Source: Diadophis punctatus similis (taxonomy: Eukaryota; Chordata; Lepidosauria; Squamata; Dipsadidae). From it: a stretch of 64,000 bases of DNA. Below the pieces are notes generated by a model. That model was given only the letters and a program-made list of their open reading frames with translations. It made no database searches and was not told the DNA's origin. The translations under genes and the position numbers were made by a program. The DNA lies in the NCBI GenBank assembly GCA_023053685.1, contig JALIGW010000001.1:54309359-54373358 (forward strand), written 5' to 3'. Every line of letters begins with the position of its first letter. The stretch's first letter is position 1. Of this stretch, positions 42,723 to 54,439 are shown piece after piece.

Positions 42723-43571
42723 TTAATCTCTTAAATTTTAATTATTTCTCATACTCTAGTTTGAAAAGAGATACTTGTATTTCCTTCCTTTAAAAAAAAA
42801 GACACTAAATCCAGACAAACATAAGCAATTAGGAAGTGTATTCACATGATGCTGTGTCATCATTAAAAAGGTGACTTTTTCAATGATATATTTGAAGGCA
42901 TGGCATTAAAGAAAAAGACCTAGATAAAGAAGCAAGTAATTGGGTTTTAAATCAGGTATGGCTTTAAAGCTGCTTGCCAATAAGCTCAGACACATACTGG
43001 GAGCCAATACATATATGATTATTAGGAAGTTTCATAATGCTCTTATTAAGCAAATCAAGGAAGTCTAAATCTAAATATGAAAATGCAGTATCTTAACAGC
43101 TGTATGGGTTTGTAGCAAAGTCTAAATTTAGATGTAACTTAGTCATGCACTGCCATTACACTTCTTTAATAAAATGTACTGTTTATTATAAATATTGGTG
43201 CATCTGTGAATAATTTATAGGCAGATTGGGTAAATGGCTCGTAGCATAGTAAATAATTCCCTTTTGACAAGATTCACAAAACTAAGGTATGAATGACATT
43301 CATTCCAAGTTAAACATTCTTAGATCAGCTAGAAAAGTCTTATGCCTTATGTGACAGCGTAATATAGCGTAATAGCATAATAATTTAAAAGGGCCAACAG
43401 ATTTCTCTTAAGTAACATCATAGTTATATTACTTTTTCTCTGCTTTCATTATTTCACTTGTAGGAACATCAAATCCACATATCCTTCTTTTATTGCAAGG
43501 ATGGCCCACTATGTATTGAACATGTATGTGACTCTGTGCAGCTTATAATCAAATATAATTTGATTATATAT

Positions 43572-44405
43572 TACAGATAGTCCTAGACTTACAACCACAA
43601 CCAGGGACCGGAAAATTAATCACTAAATGGTATGGTCATTAAATGAGGCATCATGTGACCACATCCAAGACCACATCCAATTTTATGACCTTTTTGCCAA
43701 GGTCATTAAGGCAATCACCTCAGTTGTTAAGCAAGACACTGCATGACTGACTTGTGATCTCCTGCCACATCAACTTTGCAACTTTGGAATCCAGCTGTGA
43801 AGGTCACAAAAGACGATCACATGACTGCAGGACTCTGCCAATGCAGTACAGGTAATCCTTGGGTTACAACCATAATAGTGCCTACTCATTACAGTTGAAA
43901 GTCAGGAGGGCTGTTAAGTGAACTGCCTCTCTTAATGAGTCCCCATCCTTGCTCTCCCGAATGCATGTATTGCCTCAGGAGATCCTGGGGGGCTTGTGCA
44001 GGCACAAGTCCATCTACCTCTACTAGACCATCTATGGTGATGGGGAGAGGAGAAGCATGTGGAACCTAGTGGGCTGGCAGAGTTGGCCCAGTGCCTATGG
44101 GCAGGATGGGGAGAAAACAGACAGAGGCATGCTGCAGTCAGTCATAAGGGATGCTGCAATAGACAAAACTTTGGGACTGGGTAATAAATACCTTTGGGGT
44201 TTTTTTTTCATAATTTTGAACCATTTCTAAGTGACCAGCCGTACGTTGAGAACTACCTGTAAGTGTGAGACAGTTGCCAAGCACCCAGATCATGATCATA
44301 TGATCATGGTGATGTTGTGACTGTCATAAATTTGAGGACATCTTGTAACTTTTTTTCAGTGCTACTATAAACGCATTGTCGTAGATTGAGGACTACTTAT
44401 AATAT
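43572..44405. mobile_element. CAGGTAG-family MITEs, two joined or nested copies
   Basis: Starts ACAGATAGTCCTAGACTTAC. A second start occurs at about 43850 (TACAGGTAATCCTTGGGTTAC) and a family end at about 44220 (GTTGAGAACTACCTGTAA), with a last end at 44385-44403 (GATTGAGGACTAC). One copy is inserted in another. Confidence 0.65.
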
Positions 44406-44701
44406 GCCTTCATCTGTATTTTAGTGTCTTTTTAAAAAAAATAATTTTATTAAAGATTATAATTGCAATAATAAAAATATAAATTAAACAGTAGAAAGGA
44501 GAGGGAGGGAGGGAGGGAAGGAAGGGATTTGCAACCTACATCACAAAAAGTATAAACAATTTTGGCAATTTTTCACCTCTTCTTAATTTATAACCAATGA
44601 AATCTTCATCCTACATCCCATCTCTTGTGTATAAATATATTCATAAAGCATCATCATTTCAGACCTGGTGCCAGAAAGTTCATTAAGAGTTGCCAGTAAT
44701 A

Positions 44702-45356
44702 TTTCCCACCAACAAGGCTAGCCAAAATGGGTGCGCATCTCTCACCAATTTGTTGGAAATGTAAAATACTACCTGGTACATACTACCATATGTGGTGGGA
44801 ATGCCAAAAGACACGAAAATTCTGGACAATAATTAAACAATGGATGGAGGAAATTTTAGATATGAAGTTGGATTTTAAACCAGAACTGTTCTTATTAGGA
44901 ATAACAATAGACAAATATGACAAAAATAAATTGTATTTAATGCTACATATTTTGACTGCGGCAAGGCTAATCTTTGCTCAGAACTGGAAAAACAAAGATA
45001 CACCTACGGAGGAAGAAATTTTACGGAAAATACTATCATGTGCGGAGATGGACAGGCTAACGTCAGAAATAAAAGGGAAAGATAAAACTGAATATTTTGA
45101 AACCTGGGACAAATTATATTGTTGGTTAGGAAAAAGGAGATCCAGGATAACGAACTAAATTGGTGTAGATACAAGGTGAAATTGTGATTTTGACTTGTTT
45201 TTGATTTTGCAGTTTAAGATTAACAATGATGTAAAATTTAGGGAATGTAAATATGTATACTAGATGAAGATCCGTCATGTACTTGTCTCTATGTTTTATG
45301 TATGTTTTGTCATTTTACTTGTGTTAAAAATAAAAAACTTTTTAAAAGTTAAAAAA
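44702..45356 (+). mobile_element. 5'-truncated L1 with 17-bp target duplication
   Basis: A 655-bp L1 3' end. The target duplication AAGAGTTGCCAGTAATA is exact (44685-44701 and 45357-45373). It ends in an A-rich tail after AAAAATAAAAAAC. The coding part (to 45158) is open and encodes the ORF2 C-terminus with a CCHC motif (CWKC..HMWWEC). The exact duplication and open frame indicate a recent insertion. Confidence 0.92.
44727..45158 (+). pseudogene. L1 ORF2 C-terminal fragment
   Basis: Residues HLSPICWKCKILPGTYYHMW, then WECQKTRKFWTIIKQWMEEI and KLYCWLGKRRSRITN, are the zinc-knuckle tail of L1 ORF2. The endonuclease and polymerase are missing through 5' truncation. Not a functional gene. Confidence 0.9.
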
Positions 45357-45373
45357 AAGAGTTGCCAGTAATA

Positions 45374-46458
45374 ACACATATTTTAACTTTGATCAAATAG
45401 ACCAATTTTATATTCCTTTCTTTTACTAGCAATCTTAATCTTTAGCCCATTCAAGTAATGTCATAGTCCTTGATTTCTTTTCATTTCTTTTTTTACCCCT
45501 TCTCATAAGATTCACCCAAGCTTTAACAAACCTCTTTTGCAAATACAATATAAAAGTACTAATCAGGTCACTTTTTATTTATTATTTGTAATTTAATTTA
45601 ATAGATTTAATTTAATTTAATTTAATAATTAATAATTTAATTTAATTTCTTTTTTATTTTTAAAGTATCAACTGATTTCTTTTGTACGCCCAATGAAACA
45701 TGTTTTCCCATATCATCCTTGCAGCTTGTGATTTATAGATCCACTTTCAGTGCTGGTGCTTCATTCCACGCAGTTTCTGTCTTGTCAGATAAAACTTATT
45801 CCTCGTCTGCCATTTCTTTCACACAAACTATTCACAGAAGCAAACATTGCAAGTGACATTTGATATTAACTTCTGATTACATTTTTCCAAAATATCCGTC
45901 AGTATTTCCAGTGTCATGATATTTAATCAGGTTTATGTATTTTTCTCCTTTAATTAAAACCTTTAGTTCCCTCTAGTGTTCAAGTTTTTAAAATTGTTTA
46001 CATCTTTTTTCTGTTATAGAAAAACATGCAAATCAACTTTCCCATGGAAAGAATTCCTTATAATTAACTCCAAGATTTTATTTAAAATTTATCTGCATGC
46101 CCAATCCATTTATAACTCTATAAAATCAAGGTCTTAATTGCCTTTTTTTCTATTTATTTAAAAAAAAATTAAGCTTTTAGTTAAAATTTGTTTCATTAAA
46201 GTTTGAAAGCACTTACCTGGTATTTTCAGCCTTATCAATTCAAAGGTGTCAATCCAATAGCTGAAAAGAAATTAGTAACCAATTTCAAAATGAGATTAGA
46301 AAAGGAAGTATGGAAATGTAGTGTCCTTTTAAAGGCACCAATTGTGGTTTGAACAGGATGGCTATTCCAACAACTGCCAGGGTTCAAAACTGGTTGGAAA
46401 TTGCTGTCTTGAGATCTCCTCGTGAGTAGCAATGAGCTATAGCACTTGTGGGCGCTCT
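45374..46458. other. AT-rich, possibly old repeat interrupted by the L1
   Basis: Sequence on both sides of the L1 (44430-44684 and 45374 on) reads like one pyrimidine-rich region. A short AATTT repeat lies at 45580-45660. I recognise no family. Confidence 0.4.
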
Positions 46459-46466
46459 CATCCTCT

Positions 46467-46948
46467 TAAGAGGCGTGGTGGCTCAGTGGCTTAATGATGC
46501 TGAAGATGGTCTTTGCTCCAGCAGTTCGAATCCTAGCACTATGTAGCATGTTGAGCTCCCATCACTCGCCTCAGCTTTTGCTCACCTAGCAGTTTGAAAG
46601 CATGTTCTGTACCAGTAAATAAGTACCACTTTTGTGGGGAGACAAGCCAGCGCTTTGTGTGGCAGTTAGAATCCTGCTGTCACTGAACCTTCCCGGTTGC
46701 GACCCCCATTTGTGAGGCAGCTTTCATGGAAGGAGAAGGACCTTGGATGCTGCTGCAGGAAAAGCCACTTGCCTTTCTCTCTGGTGCGAAGTTAGCTTGC
46801 CTCTTATGGTGCACGGTGGAAAGTGTGTAAGCATGTACCTAACAGAGCTGGTAAACGGGCAGCCAACTATTATTCTGCATTAGCATTGTAGTCTCCTGGC
46901 TAATGTAACACCATCATATGCTAAATAAATAAATAAATAAATAAATCC
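46467..46948 (+). mobile_element. tRNA-headed SINE of a second, longer family
   Basis: Head GTGGTGGCTCAGTGGCTTAA with perfect box B GTTCGAATCC at about 46524, a long unique body, and an AAAT-repeat tail (46921-46946). CATCCTCT occurs just before and just after it (46459-46466, 46949-46956), a plausible target duplication. Distinct from the Sauria SINE body. Confidence 0.75.
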
Positions 46949-46956
46949 CATCCTCT

Positions 46957-47803
46957 CTTTGTCAGTGGGGTATGAAGAGCCGGTCTACTCACCAGCTCTT
47001 CATTCTTCACATAGTCATCGGCTCTGCTTTTCACAAAGCTGTCTTCAGTCCACTATTTCTTCCTCTGGAAGCTCTATGTTACAATGTCTGTCTGAAGCTG
47101 AAATAGCCCAAGAATAGCTTAAGGTGCTCCACTATGGATGTGAAGTTTTCTCTACTTTTCAACATGTGCAGAGCAGGGAACATAGGATTTGTTGTTACAT
47201 GCCAGGGAGGTAGCTGGAAATGATGCATTCCATGCCAGCAATCTTGTGGCTCCAAGTAGTTCTGCTAGTTTCCTGTGGGATCACCCTCTTCAGTCTGATT
47301 CCTGTCCCTCAGTTTTCTTTTGGCTGTAAGAAAAACAGGATCTCTTGCTTCTGCAGCCACTATTTTAAAAAAGTGGATTTGTGAAATCTAGACACAAAGC
47401 CTAGAAACCGACCAGTCTGTGTCTGCAATGGATTGTAATTGAAAGTGTAAATTGAAAAATTCAGCTCTTGTACTTCTGTAGCCTGCCTGGCAGGGAATTC
47501 CCTTCCCTCCTTGCTTCCTCTCCTCTCATTATGTTGTTAGGATAATGTACAGCTTCTCCACCAATCCCCACAATAAACCCCTTTTCTCAACTCTAACACT
47601 TCAGTAGCACTTATCCACTGGCTGCATCTTGTCTGCACAAATCTGGAGGCCCACTAAATACCAGCAAAGAGATAAGCCAAAATTTCAAGGAATAGTAACA
47701 AACAAATCATTCAGCAGTGCAATGGGAAATAAAAAAGCACAGTGCATAAAATGACCAGGGAATTGCGCATTGCCACCGGAGGAGTTCTTTCACATGCTGA
47801 ATG
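46957..47803. other. No recognised feature
   Basis: Higher complexity than its surroundings, but no coding pattern or known repeat was recognised. Confidence 0.45.
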
Positions 47804-47879
47804 ATGTAGGGCAGTGGTGGCCAACCTTAAGCATACCATCCGCCAAATTTTTTCGCAGACGAGTTCCAATCCGCCATTT

Positions 47880-47945
47880 ATTATTTATTTATTTATTTTG
47901 GTCGTTTTTGTATGCTGCCCCACTCCCGCAGGACTCAGGGCGGCC
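47880..47945 (-). mobile_element. LINE 3' tail scrap
   Basis: TTATTTATTTATTTTGGTCG and CCGCAGGACTCAGGGCGGCC match the 3' end of the 23942-27040 LINE. Confidence 0.7.
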
Positions 47946-47949
47946 ATAC

Positions 47950-49130
47950 AACTTTCTTTCTTTCTTTCTCTCTCTCTCTCTCTCTTCCTCCTTCCTTCCT
48001 TCCTTCTTTTTTTCTTTGTCTTTTCTCCTTCCTTCCTTCCTCCCTTCCTTCTTTCTTTGTCTTTTCTCCTTCCTTCCTCCTTCCTTCCTTCCTTCTTTTT
48101 TTCTTTGTCTTTTCTCCTTCCTTCCTTCTTTGTCTTTCTTCCTAACTTTTCCTTCTTTCTTTCTTTCTTTCTCTTCCTTCCTTCTTTCTCTTTCTTTTCT
48201 GTCTTCCTTCCTTCCTAACCTTTCTTTCTTTCTTGTCTTCCTTCCTTCCTAACCTTTCTTGCTTCCTTCCTAACTTTTCCTCCTTCCTTCCTAACTTTTC
48301 TTTCTTTCTCTTTCTTTCTTTCTGTCTGTCTTTCTTTCTGTCTTTCTCTTTCTTTCTTTAATAAGAGCTGAAGTGGTGCAGTGGTTAAATGCTGCGACTG
48401 CAGGCTGACTGCTAGTTCAGCAGTTCAGCTGTTCAAATCTCACTAGGCTCAAGGTTGACTCAGCCTTCCATCCTTCTGAGGTCGGTAAAATGAGGACCCA
48501 GATTGTTGGGGGCAATATGCTGAACTCTGTAAACCGCTTAGAGAGGGCTGTAAAGCACTATGAAGCAGTATATAAGTAAAGTGCTATTGCTATTGCTATT
48601 TCCCTTCCTAACTTTTCTTCCTTCCTTACTTTTCTTCCTTCCTTCCTTCCTAACTTTTCTTTCTTTCTTTCTCTCTCTCTTTTTCTTCTTTCTTTCTTTC
48701 TTTCTCCCTCCCTCCCTCCTCCTTCCTTCTTTCTCTTCCTTCCTTCTTAACCTTCCTTCCTTCCTTCCTCCCTTTGTCTTTTCTCCTTCCTTCCTCCTTC
48801 CTTCCTTCTTTTTTCTTTGTCTTTTCTCCTTCCTTCTTTGTCTTTCTTCCTTCCTAACTTTTTTTCTTCCTTTCTTCTTTCTCTTTCTTTTCTGTCTTTC
48901 TTCCTACCTTCCTAACCTTTCTTTCTTTCTTCCTTCCTAACCTTTCTTTCTTCCTTCCTAACCTTTCTTTCTTGTCTTCCTTCCTTCCTAACTTTTCTTG
49001 CTTCCTTCCTAACTTTTCCTCCTTCCTTCCTAACTTTTCTTTCTTTCTCTTTCTTTCTTTCTTTCCCTTCCTAACTTTTCTTCCTTCCTAACTTTCCTTC
49101 CTTCCTTCCTTCCTTCCTTTTTCCCTGCAA
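47950..49130. repeat. CTTT/CCTT pyrimidine-rich satellite tract
   Basis: About 1.2 kb of CTTT, CCTT and CTTCCTAACTTTT units on the plus strand, interrupted by a SINE. The Ser/Phe/Leu frames across it are artefacts. Confidence 0.95.
48362..48599 (+). mobile_element. Sauria SINE inside the pyrimidine tract
   Basis: Full-length: GAGCTGAAGTGGTGCAGTGG head to the GCTATTGCTATT tail. Very close to the 33588 copy. Confidence 0.92.
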
Positions 49131-49770
49131 AGCAATCCCCACCGTGGCTCCTTTCTCCCTCGCCCAGCCCTCTTCCAAGATGCCAAGTCCTGATGCCGCC
49201 ACTTCTGGCATCCCTGCGCCTCTTTCAGAAGGGAGGGAAAGAGGGTGCTTCCCCCCTCCCCCTGGAAATAAGAACCCCCCGCAGGAGTAACAATCACAAC
49301 AACCAGGGCTAGCAAAGCACCTCACTAGCAGCAGCAGCCGGCGGGAACAAAAGCAAGCACGGGGCGATGAGAAGGCTCGCCCCGGACGGAGCTTCCATGC
49401 AGCTTCTGCATTCCAAGAAGCAGCAGCAGCAGCCCCCCTCCTTGGAGCCCTGTCCTCCCTTTCTCCAATGGAGCTGTGGAATCCCGCACCTCAGGGCGTG
49501 TGGGCAACAGGCAATTGCTTAGCTTTGGGGTGAAGCCTCGGATTGCTGCCTCCACCTCCGCCTCCTTCTTCTCCTCTCCCCCCCCCCCGCTTCCTTTGCT
49601 CTGAAGTAACGAAACACGAGCAGCGGGGCCGGCGCTTGTGACTGACTACTTCCTCCTCTGCCCTGCTAGCTCAGGAATTCTGGGAGTTGAAGTCCACGAG
49701 TCACAGAAGAGCCAACTTTGCTCGTTTCGTCATTGCCGGAGTTTGACTTCGAACTGCACGCGCTCTCCAG

Positions 49771-49872
49771 AATTATGCAGGAAGAAAGAGATCAGAAAAT
49801 AAGAAGGTCAGAATCACTTTCGCTCGCTAAAACCTTCTTATTGTCCGATCCCCTTCTTCCTGCATAATTGTT
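49771..49872. repeat. Imperfect inverted repeat, about 40-bp arms
   Basis: AATTATGCAGGAAGAAAGAG..AATAAGAAGG pairs with CCTTCTTATT..CTTCTTCCTGCATAATT. A second perfect one has 14-bp arms at 49941-49954 and 49963-49976 (TTGGATGATTGCAA). Both lie inside the hAT-type element. Confidence 0.8.
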
Positions 49873-50026
49873 ATCCACTGACCAAATTTCTCTGTACATT
49901 TTTCTTCACGGTTGTAAAACAGCGTCACCTTTTCTGTCTGTTGGATGATTGCAATGCGCCACTTGCAATCATCCAATGCGCCACGTTTGGCGCATGCGCC
50001 ACGGTTTGGCCACCCCTGATATAGGG

Positions 50027-51390
50027 CATGGTTGGAATTTCAGTTGAGAGAACCATCTTCCACATCAACCAGCCCTCAAAATGTTACACATTAAAGTTAC
50101 ATGGACAGCAGTACAGCACGAACCCATTCAGAAGACAAAGTATGGGTACCCTTTGGGAAAGCAAGATTTAGGGTGACACAATTTCTTGCTGACTCCAGAA
50201 AGGGAGGGGAGCATATAAGCTAGCTGTATAGATGTGACCAGGATACAAAAATAAGTGGCTCGTTTCATAATGAAATTTTATTTGAAAAACAAATGCCAAA
50301 ACAAATAAGCAACTACTATTTGATACACAATTTATGTATATTTTCTACAAAATATTCAAAAAGGATTCCTTTACAGTCTATTGCACTTCTTTAACAAATC
50401 TGAAGGCCAGGAATGTTACCACACTGTGACTTTTTCTAAAATAGATCCAAAAATCCACAGTAATAATAGTCTCTCACACTTCTCAAATGCCATTTCCCTC
50501 CTTAGAAATCCCAACATTAAGCTACTCATTTCAAAGACTGTCACACTGCTATGTCTCTAAAGAAAGTAGGCTACTGGATAACTAAATGCAAAGCACATTA
50601 TTCACAACAGCCAGCAATGTTGTGGAGCACATTTACTTCTGTATTAGCAGTAAAACTAAGAACTGGTACAAAGAAAATGATGAAGAAGAGCTATAAAAAG
50701 GTGTGTGAGAATATTTTCCACATGCATAGACTTGCAGTGAGCCCTATATACACTTGTAAAGAAGAAAACTAATGTGCATTACAGAACTTACATTCTGAAA
50801 GTATGTTTTTGTACATTTTAAAATGCTGTTAGTTCTGAAATTTTCCAGAACATTCTGAGCATAGTGTATGTACACATAACTGCAAAAATGTTTTATTTGT
50901 CATGTAACATCACTCCCTGAGAACATACATGTTTGGTTTTGTTAATAAATCATAAATGGTTTAGGATTTATGAAAGACCTGGGTAACTACAACTTCTTTA
51001 ACACAGTATCAATGCAGTATTAATAGGTCAACACAATCTATGGGGTAACCTGATGAATAAAATTGCTCTGATGCGAAATAGTATATTACAGAAAGTTATT
51101 TCCATCCTGTATTCTTGATACTCATTTTGTATTCTATAAAATATGTAGAATATTTAAGAAAAATCACTTTTTCCTACAGCAAAGAATTCAAACATTAATA
51201 AATTCCAAATCCCATTGTTAAAACATCAAGTACTTTTTTGTTGTACTTGTTTTAGTATTTCTCTTTAGTTGCAAGTTTGCTTTTATTGTACACTGTACTT
51301 GCCGAGTTCTTATTGAACTCTATCCCAATGTACTGACAGCTTTACAAGCATATAGAGCATAAAAAAACCCCACATGATTAGATGAATCCT
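50027..51390. other. No recognised feature
   Basis: AT-rich part of SUSD4 intron 1. Confidence 0.5.
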
Positions 51391-51391
51391 G

Positions 51392-51392
<1 letters not shown>

Positions 51393-51444
<52 letters not shown>
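51393..51444. repeat. (AC)n microsatellite
   Basis: About 26 AC units. Confidence 0.97.
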
Positions 51445-51446
<2 letters not shown>

Positions 51447-54221
51447 TTAAAGTCATACCCCCACTGCCCGCAAAAGAACAACATATTTGGGCAGGCACCT
51501 GAAAAAGACAGGAAAATAACAAAGGCTTGAAAGTGCATCTATGATCCAGCAAAAAATTAGCTGTATTTTCTGATTCAAATATAGTAGAAGAGGAAGAACA
51601 TGAATGATTTTGGAAAGGAAGGGGACAAGGAAATGTCAGAGGTAAATGGATAACAAAAAGCCAAAAGAAGTGGGATTAGAACCTGAACAAGCAAATGAGA
51701 GAGAAGGCAAAAGCATAAATATAAAAAGAAATGGAAATGAGGAAAAATGAGAGGTTTTGGAACAGGAAAAATCGCTCCAAGATGCAACTAATGGATTCTG
51801 TATAGAGCTGAATTGTTTAATGCAAACAACATTCAACTGGTACTTATATCGATGCTTTCAATGCAAGAGATGTTCTGAACACATACTCCATCTTACTATG
51901 CACCCTCTGCATTTTTGTGCAATTGGCTGGTCCAAACAAAACCAAACTATATTGTAACTAAACTCACAGTTGCTAATGCATCCTAAGTTCACTTTTCTGT
52001 AGGCTGAAATGCATGTGATTTTTTGTTTGTTCGTTTATTTCCTTGGATATGCTGCTGAAATACCCAAACAGTTTTTGAGGATACTTTGGTTCAAAGCTCA
52101 GCTGACTTTACAAAGCTTAAACTCACTTAATTCAGTTTTAAGTTCAGGCCTTATTTCACTGTGATTTCATCAAGAAACATACAACAACTCTAATTGAAAA
52201 AACATTATAAATGAACAATGGGGTCATCTTTTTTACTACCAAACCTTCAGGTTGCTGTTAAACAAAAAGCAGGCTATTTAATTTTAACATTAAAAATTGC
52301 ATCTGTGTTAACCTATATCACATGAGAAAGCTACCCAATTCCTTCAACTAACAGTTTTCTTCTCACTAAATGAGAGATTCAACACGATCCAATTAGGAAA
52401 TGGTTTATGGTAGGATTGTTCAAAGCATTTTATTGCACTGAAACTAAAAAGGCTTTTGTTTTCCTTACAATCTAATTCAAATTAAGGAATGCATTTCACT
52501 TTACTTTTAAAATGAACATAGGAAGAGCTGTGTTCACATATGATTCCCCCTCTGAGTAGCTCACAAGAACATAGGCAACCCCTAACATTCAAAGAAATGA
52601 GGGTTAAGATATTTTTAGGTGTTTCAAAAAAAGAAGTCTGCAAATATAATAACTAAAACTAAAATGCAACAATCAGTTTATACTACTATAAAAATATTGT
52701 AGACAGAAGTCTTCCAAAAGTGGCTATCAATAAAAACATAGAAAAGCCAGCATTGATCAATTTAACCCACATATTAAAAAATCAATGGTACAGTTAATAT
52801 CAGAACAGCTTAATAAAACCCACTTAAGGAAAAGACCAGAAAGAACCAATTCAGTATTTAGGACCTTGGACATACAGTATCTATAGTAACCCCTTGTGAG
52901 GACAAGACTTTGGTCAGCTAAAGTAAAGATGGACAAGTAATAACAGCCAGAGTTATTCAACTTAATAAGCAGGTTGGTTGGCATGAATAAAAGCAGTCCT
53001 TGATAGTGATTGTGTCACAAACACTTGGACAGCTGTACTTATAACAACTGAAATCTCCTAATGGTCTTCATTGTGGCCCCATGTAGCCTGAACTGCAGTA
53101 CTATATATGCAATCTTTATAATATGGATAGGTAAGGTAAGGTCCATCCTTACATCTGGGACATTTGCCAACATCATTTTTGAAGACTAAAACATTGCTGG
53201 ATGAATATTTTCTCTTTACAAATACTTGGAACTCAGACAGCATGATTAAACAAAATGAGGATAATGGTGTGATGTCTTTTTTTCATTTTATAAAGTGGGA
53301 TCATTCAACTTCCAGGTCACCCAACATGCAAAGGCTGCCCAAAAAGATACAGCTGCTACTTATCTCTGTCTGGCCAAATAAAAGAGACAACCGCTAGCTC
53401 CTAATTTTTCTCGACATGAATGGGTGCCTTTATGTAGCCTTTTCCTTTGGAAATGGACAATGTACCACAATATCGAAGCTTAAGTTTTCAAAGAAATTCA
53501 ATTTTAAAGAAAACTTTGCACGCAAGGGTGTCCCAATGGAATTTTATAATCATCTGATAATTTATTAATGTGGACTGGAAGATAGCTTTTCTGCAGCATA
53601 TATATGGAGCTTTTTAATATGTACTTAGGAGAGCAAGGAAAGAATTATTCCAGAGAGGACTAGTGCATCTCTCTCTCTCTAAAATAGAAAGAATAATTGC
53701 ATTGTTTCTTATTTCCTAGTTAGAAGCATAAGAGAAGAAAATAAAGATGCACTTTCCTAGTCCTATTTTCAGAATCTTTGAAGGGTAAGAATTATTTTAC
53801 AGCTTTGTACATGAAGTATCTTCTTCTGCAGGACTTTCTTTATTTTAAGGACCACCCCTTTTAACTTACCTTGGTAGGATGTAGCCATTTAAGAAGTCGC
53901 TCATCTAATGGATTTGAATGGGAGGGAAAACACCGTTTTACCTTCAAGCCTTTCTCTGTTCACAATCCACTGACTGGAGAAGCAGCAAGGCAGGCAAGGC
54001 TGTGGGAGGATGTTTTCCCGTTTCAGCATTTTGTGCCCATCAGATCAATAGCCAGAGGCTGCCTCCTCCGGTGCGAAGGAGGACCTGCCTGTCAGAAACA
54101 GCCTGAGCTCTCTCACCCCTCCTCCCTCCCTCCCCAATAGCTGGGCGTTTGGGGTGGGATTTTTTTTCTCCTTTTTTTTTTTTTTGCTACCGCTTGTCAC
54201 ACGAACCAGCCGCTCACTCAC
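51445..54221. other. Low-repeat stretch of SUSD4 intron 1 next to the promoter
   Basis: No transposon recognised over about 2.8 kb, which is unusual in this window. It could hold regulatory DNA, but nothing in the sequence alone proves it. Confidence 0.4.
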
Positions 54222-54381
54222 CGCCTGTGATCTGTGCAGGGCCAAAGCACAGCGCCAATTGGAACCACAAGACCACCAGGGAGAGTTTAGACTGGCAACG
54301 CTGAAACAGCGGTGGAGGCGGCGGCGGCAGCGGCTGCTCTAGGAACGGATCCCGGCTGTTCGGATTCATTCCATGATACAT
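54222..54381 (-). CDS. SUSD4: SUSD4 first coding exon (signal peptide)
   Basis: SUSD4 is a sushi-domain membrane or secreted protein reported to restrain complement and to act at brain synapses. Reading the minus strand from the ATG at 54381 gives 53 codons plus one base. The protein begins MYHGMNP, has an acidic and proline-rich stretch ([13 protein letters not shown]) and then a hydrophobic signal core ([18 protein letters not shown]) ending ITGG. Start, core and end agree closely with vertebrate SUSD4 as I remember it. The exon ends G|GTGAGT, a strong donor, in phase 1, which fits the two leading bases of the next exon (22454-22666). A likely acceptor (pyrimidine-rich, ending TTTGCAG) sits upstream, putting the exon start near 54416 with 35 bases of 5' UTR and implying a separate non-coding first exon in the CpG island. 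Identification rests on protein similarity plus correct splice phase. Confidence 0.93.
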
Positions 54382-54439
54382 CTTTCACCCGCAAAGGGCA
54401 TCCGGATTGAAACGGTCTGCAAACAGAGCAGGCAATCTG

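Larger units (their letters stand above)
47812..50018. mobile_element. hAT-type element expanded by satellite and SINE insertions
   Basis: Left end CAGTGGTGGCCAACCTTA and right end GGTTTGGCCACCCCTG form hAT-type inverted termini. The flanks ATGTAGGG (47804-47811) and ATATAGGG (50019-50026) match at 7 of 8, fitting a target duplication. Inside are a LINE tail scrap (47880-47945), a 1.2-kb pyrimidine tract, a Sauria SINE and about 850 bp of GC-richer DNA with inverted repeats. No transposase is seen. Confidence 0.7.

Noticed and set aside
44727..45158. A host gene encoding a CCHC protein
   Set aside because: It is the tail of L1 ORF2 bounded by a 17-bp target duplication.
47770..48940. Frames rich in Ser, Phe and Leu
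   Set aside because: Translation of the CTTT/CCTT satellite, with no start context or domain.
53058..53243. Small Cys-containing frame (GKCPRCKDG) as a zinc-finger exon
   Set aside because: Isolated, no matching family pattern or splice sites.
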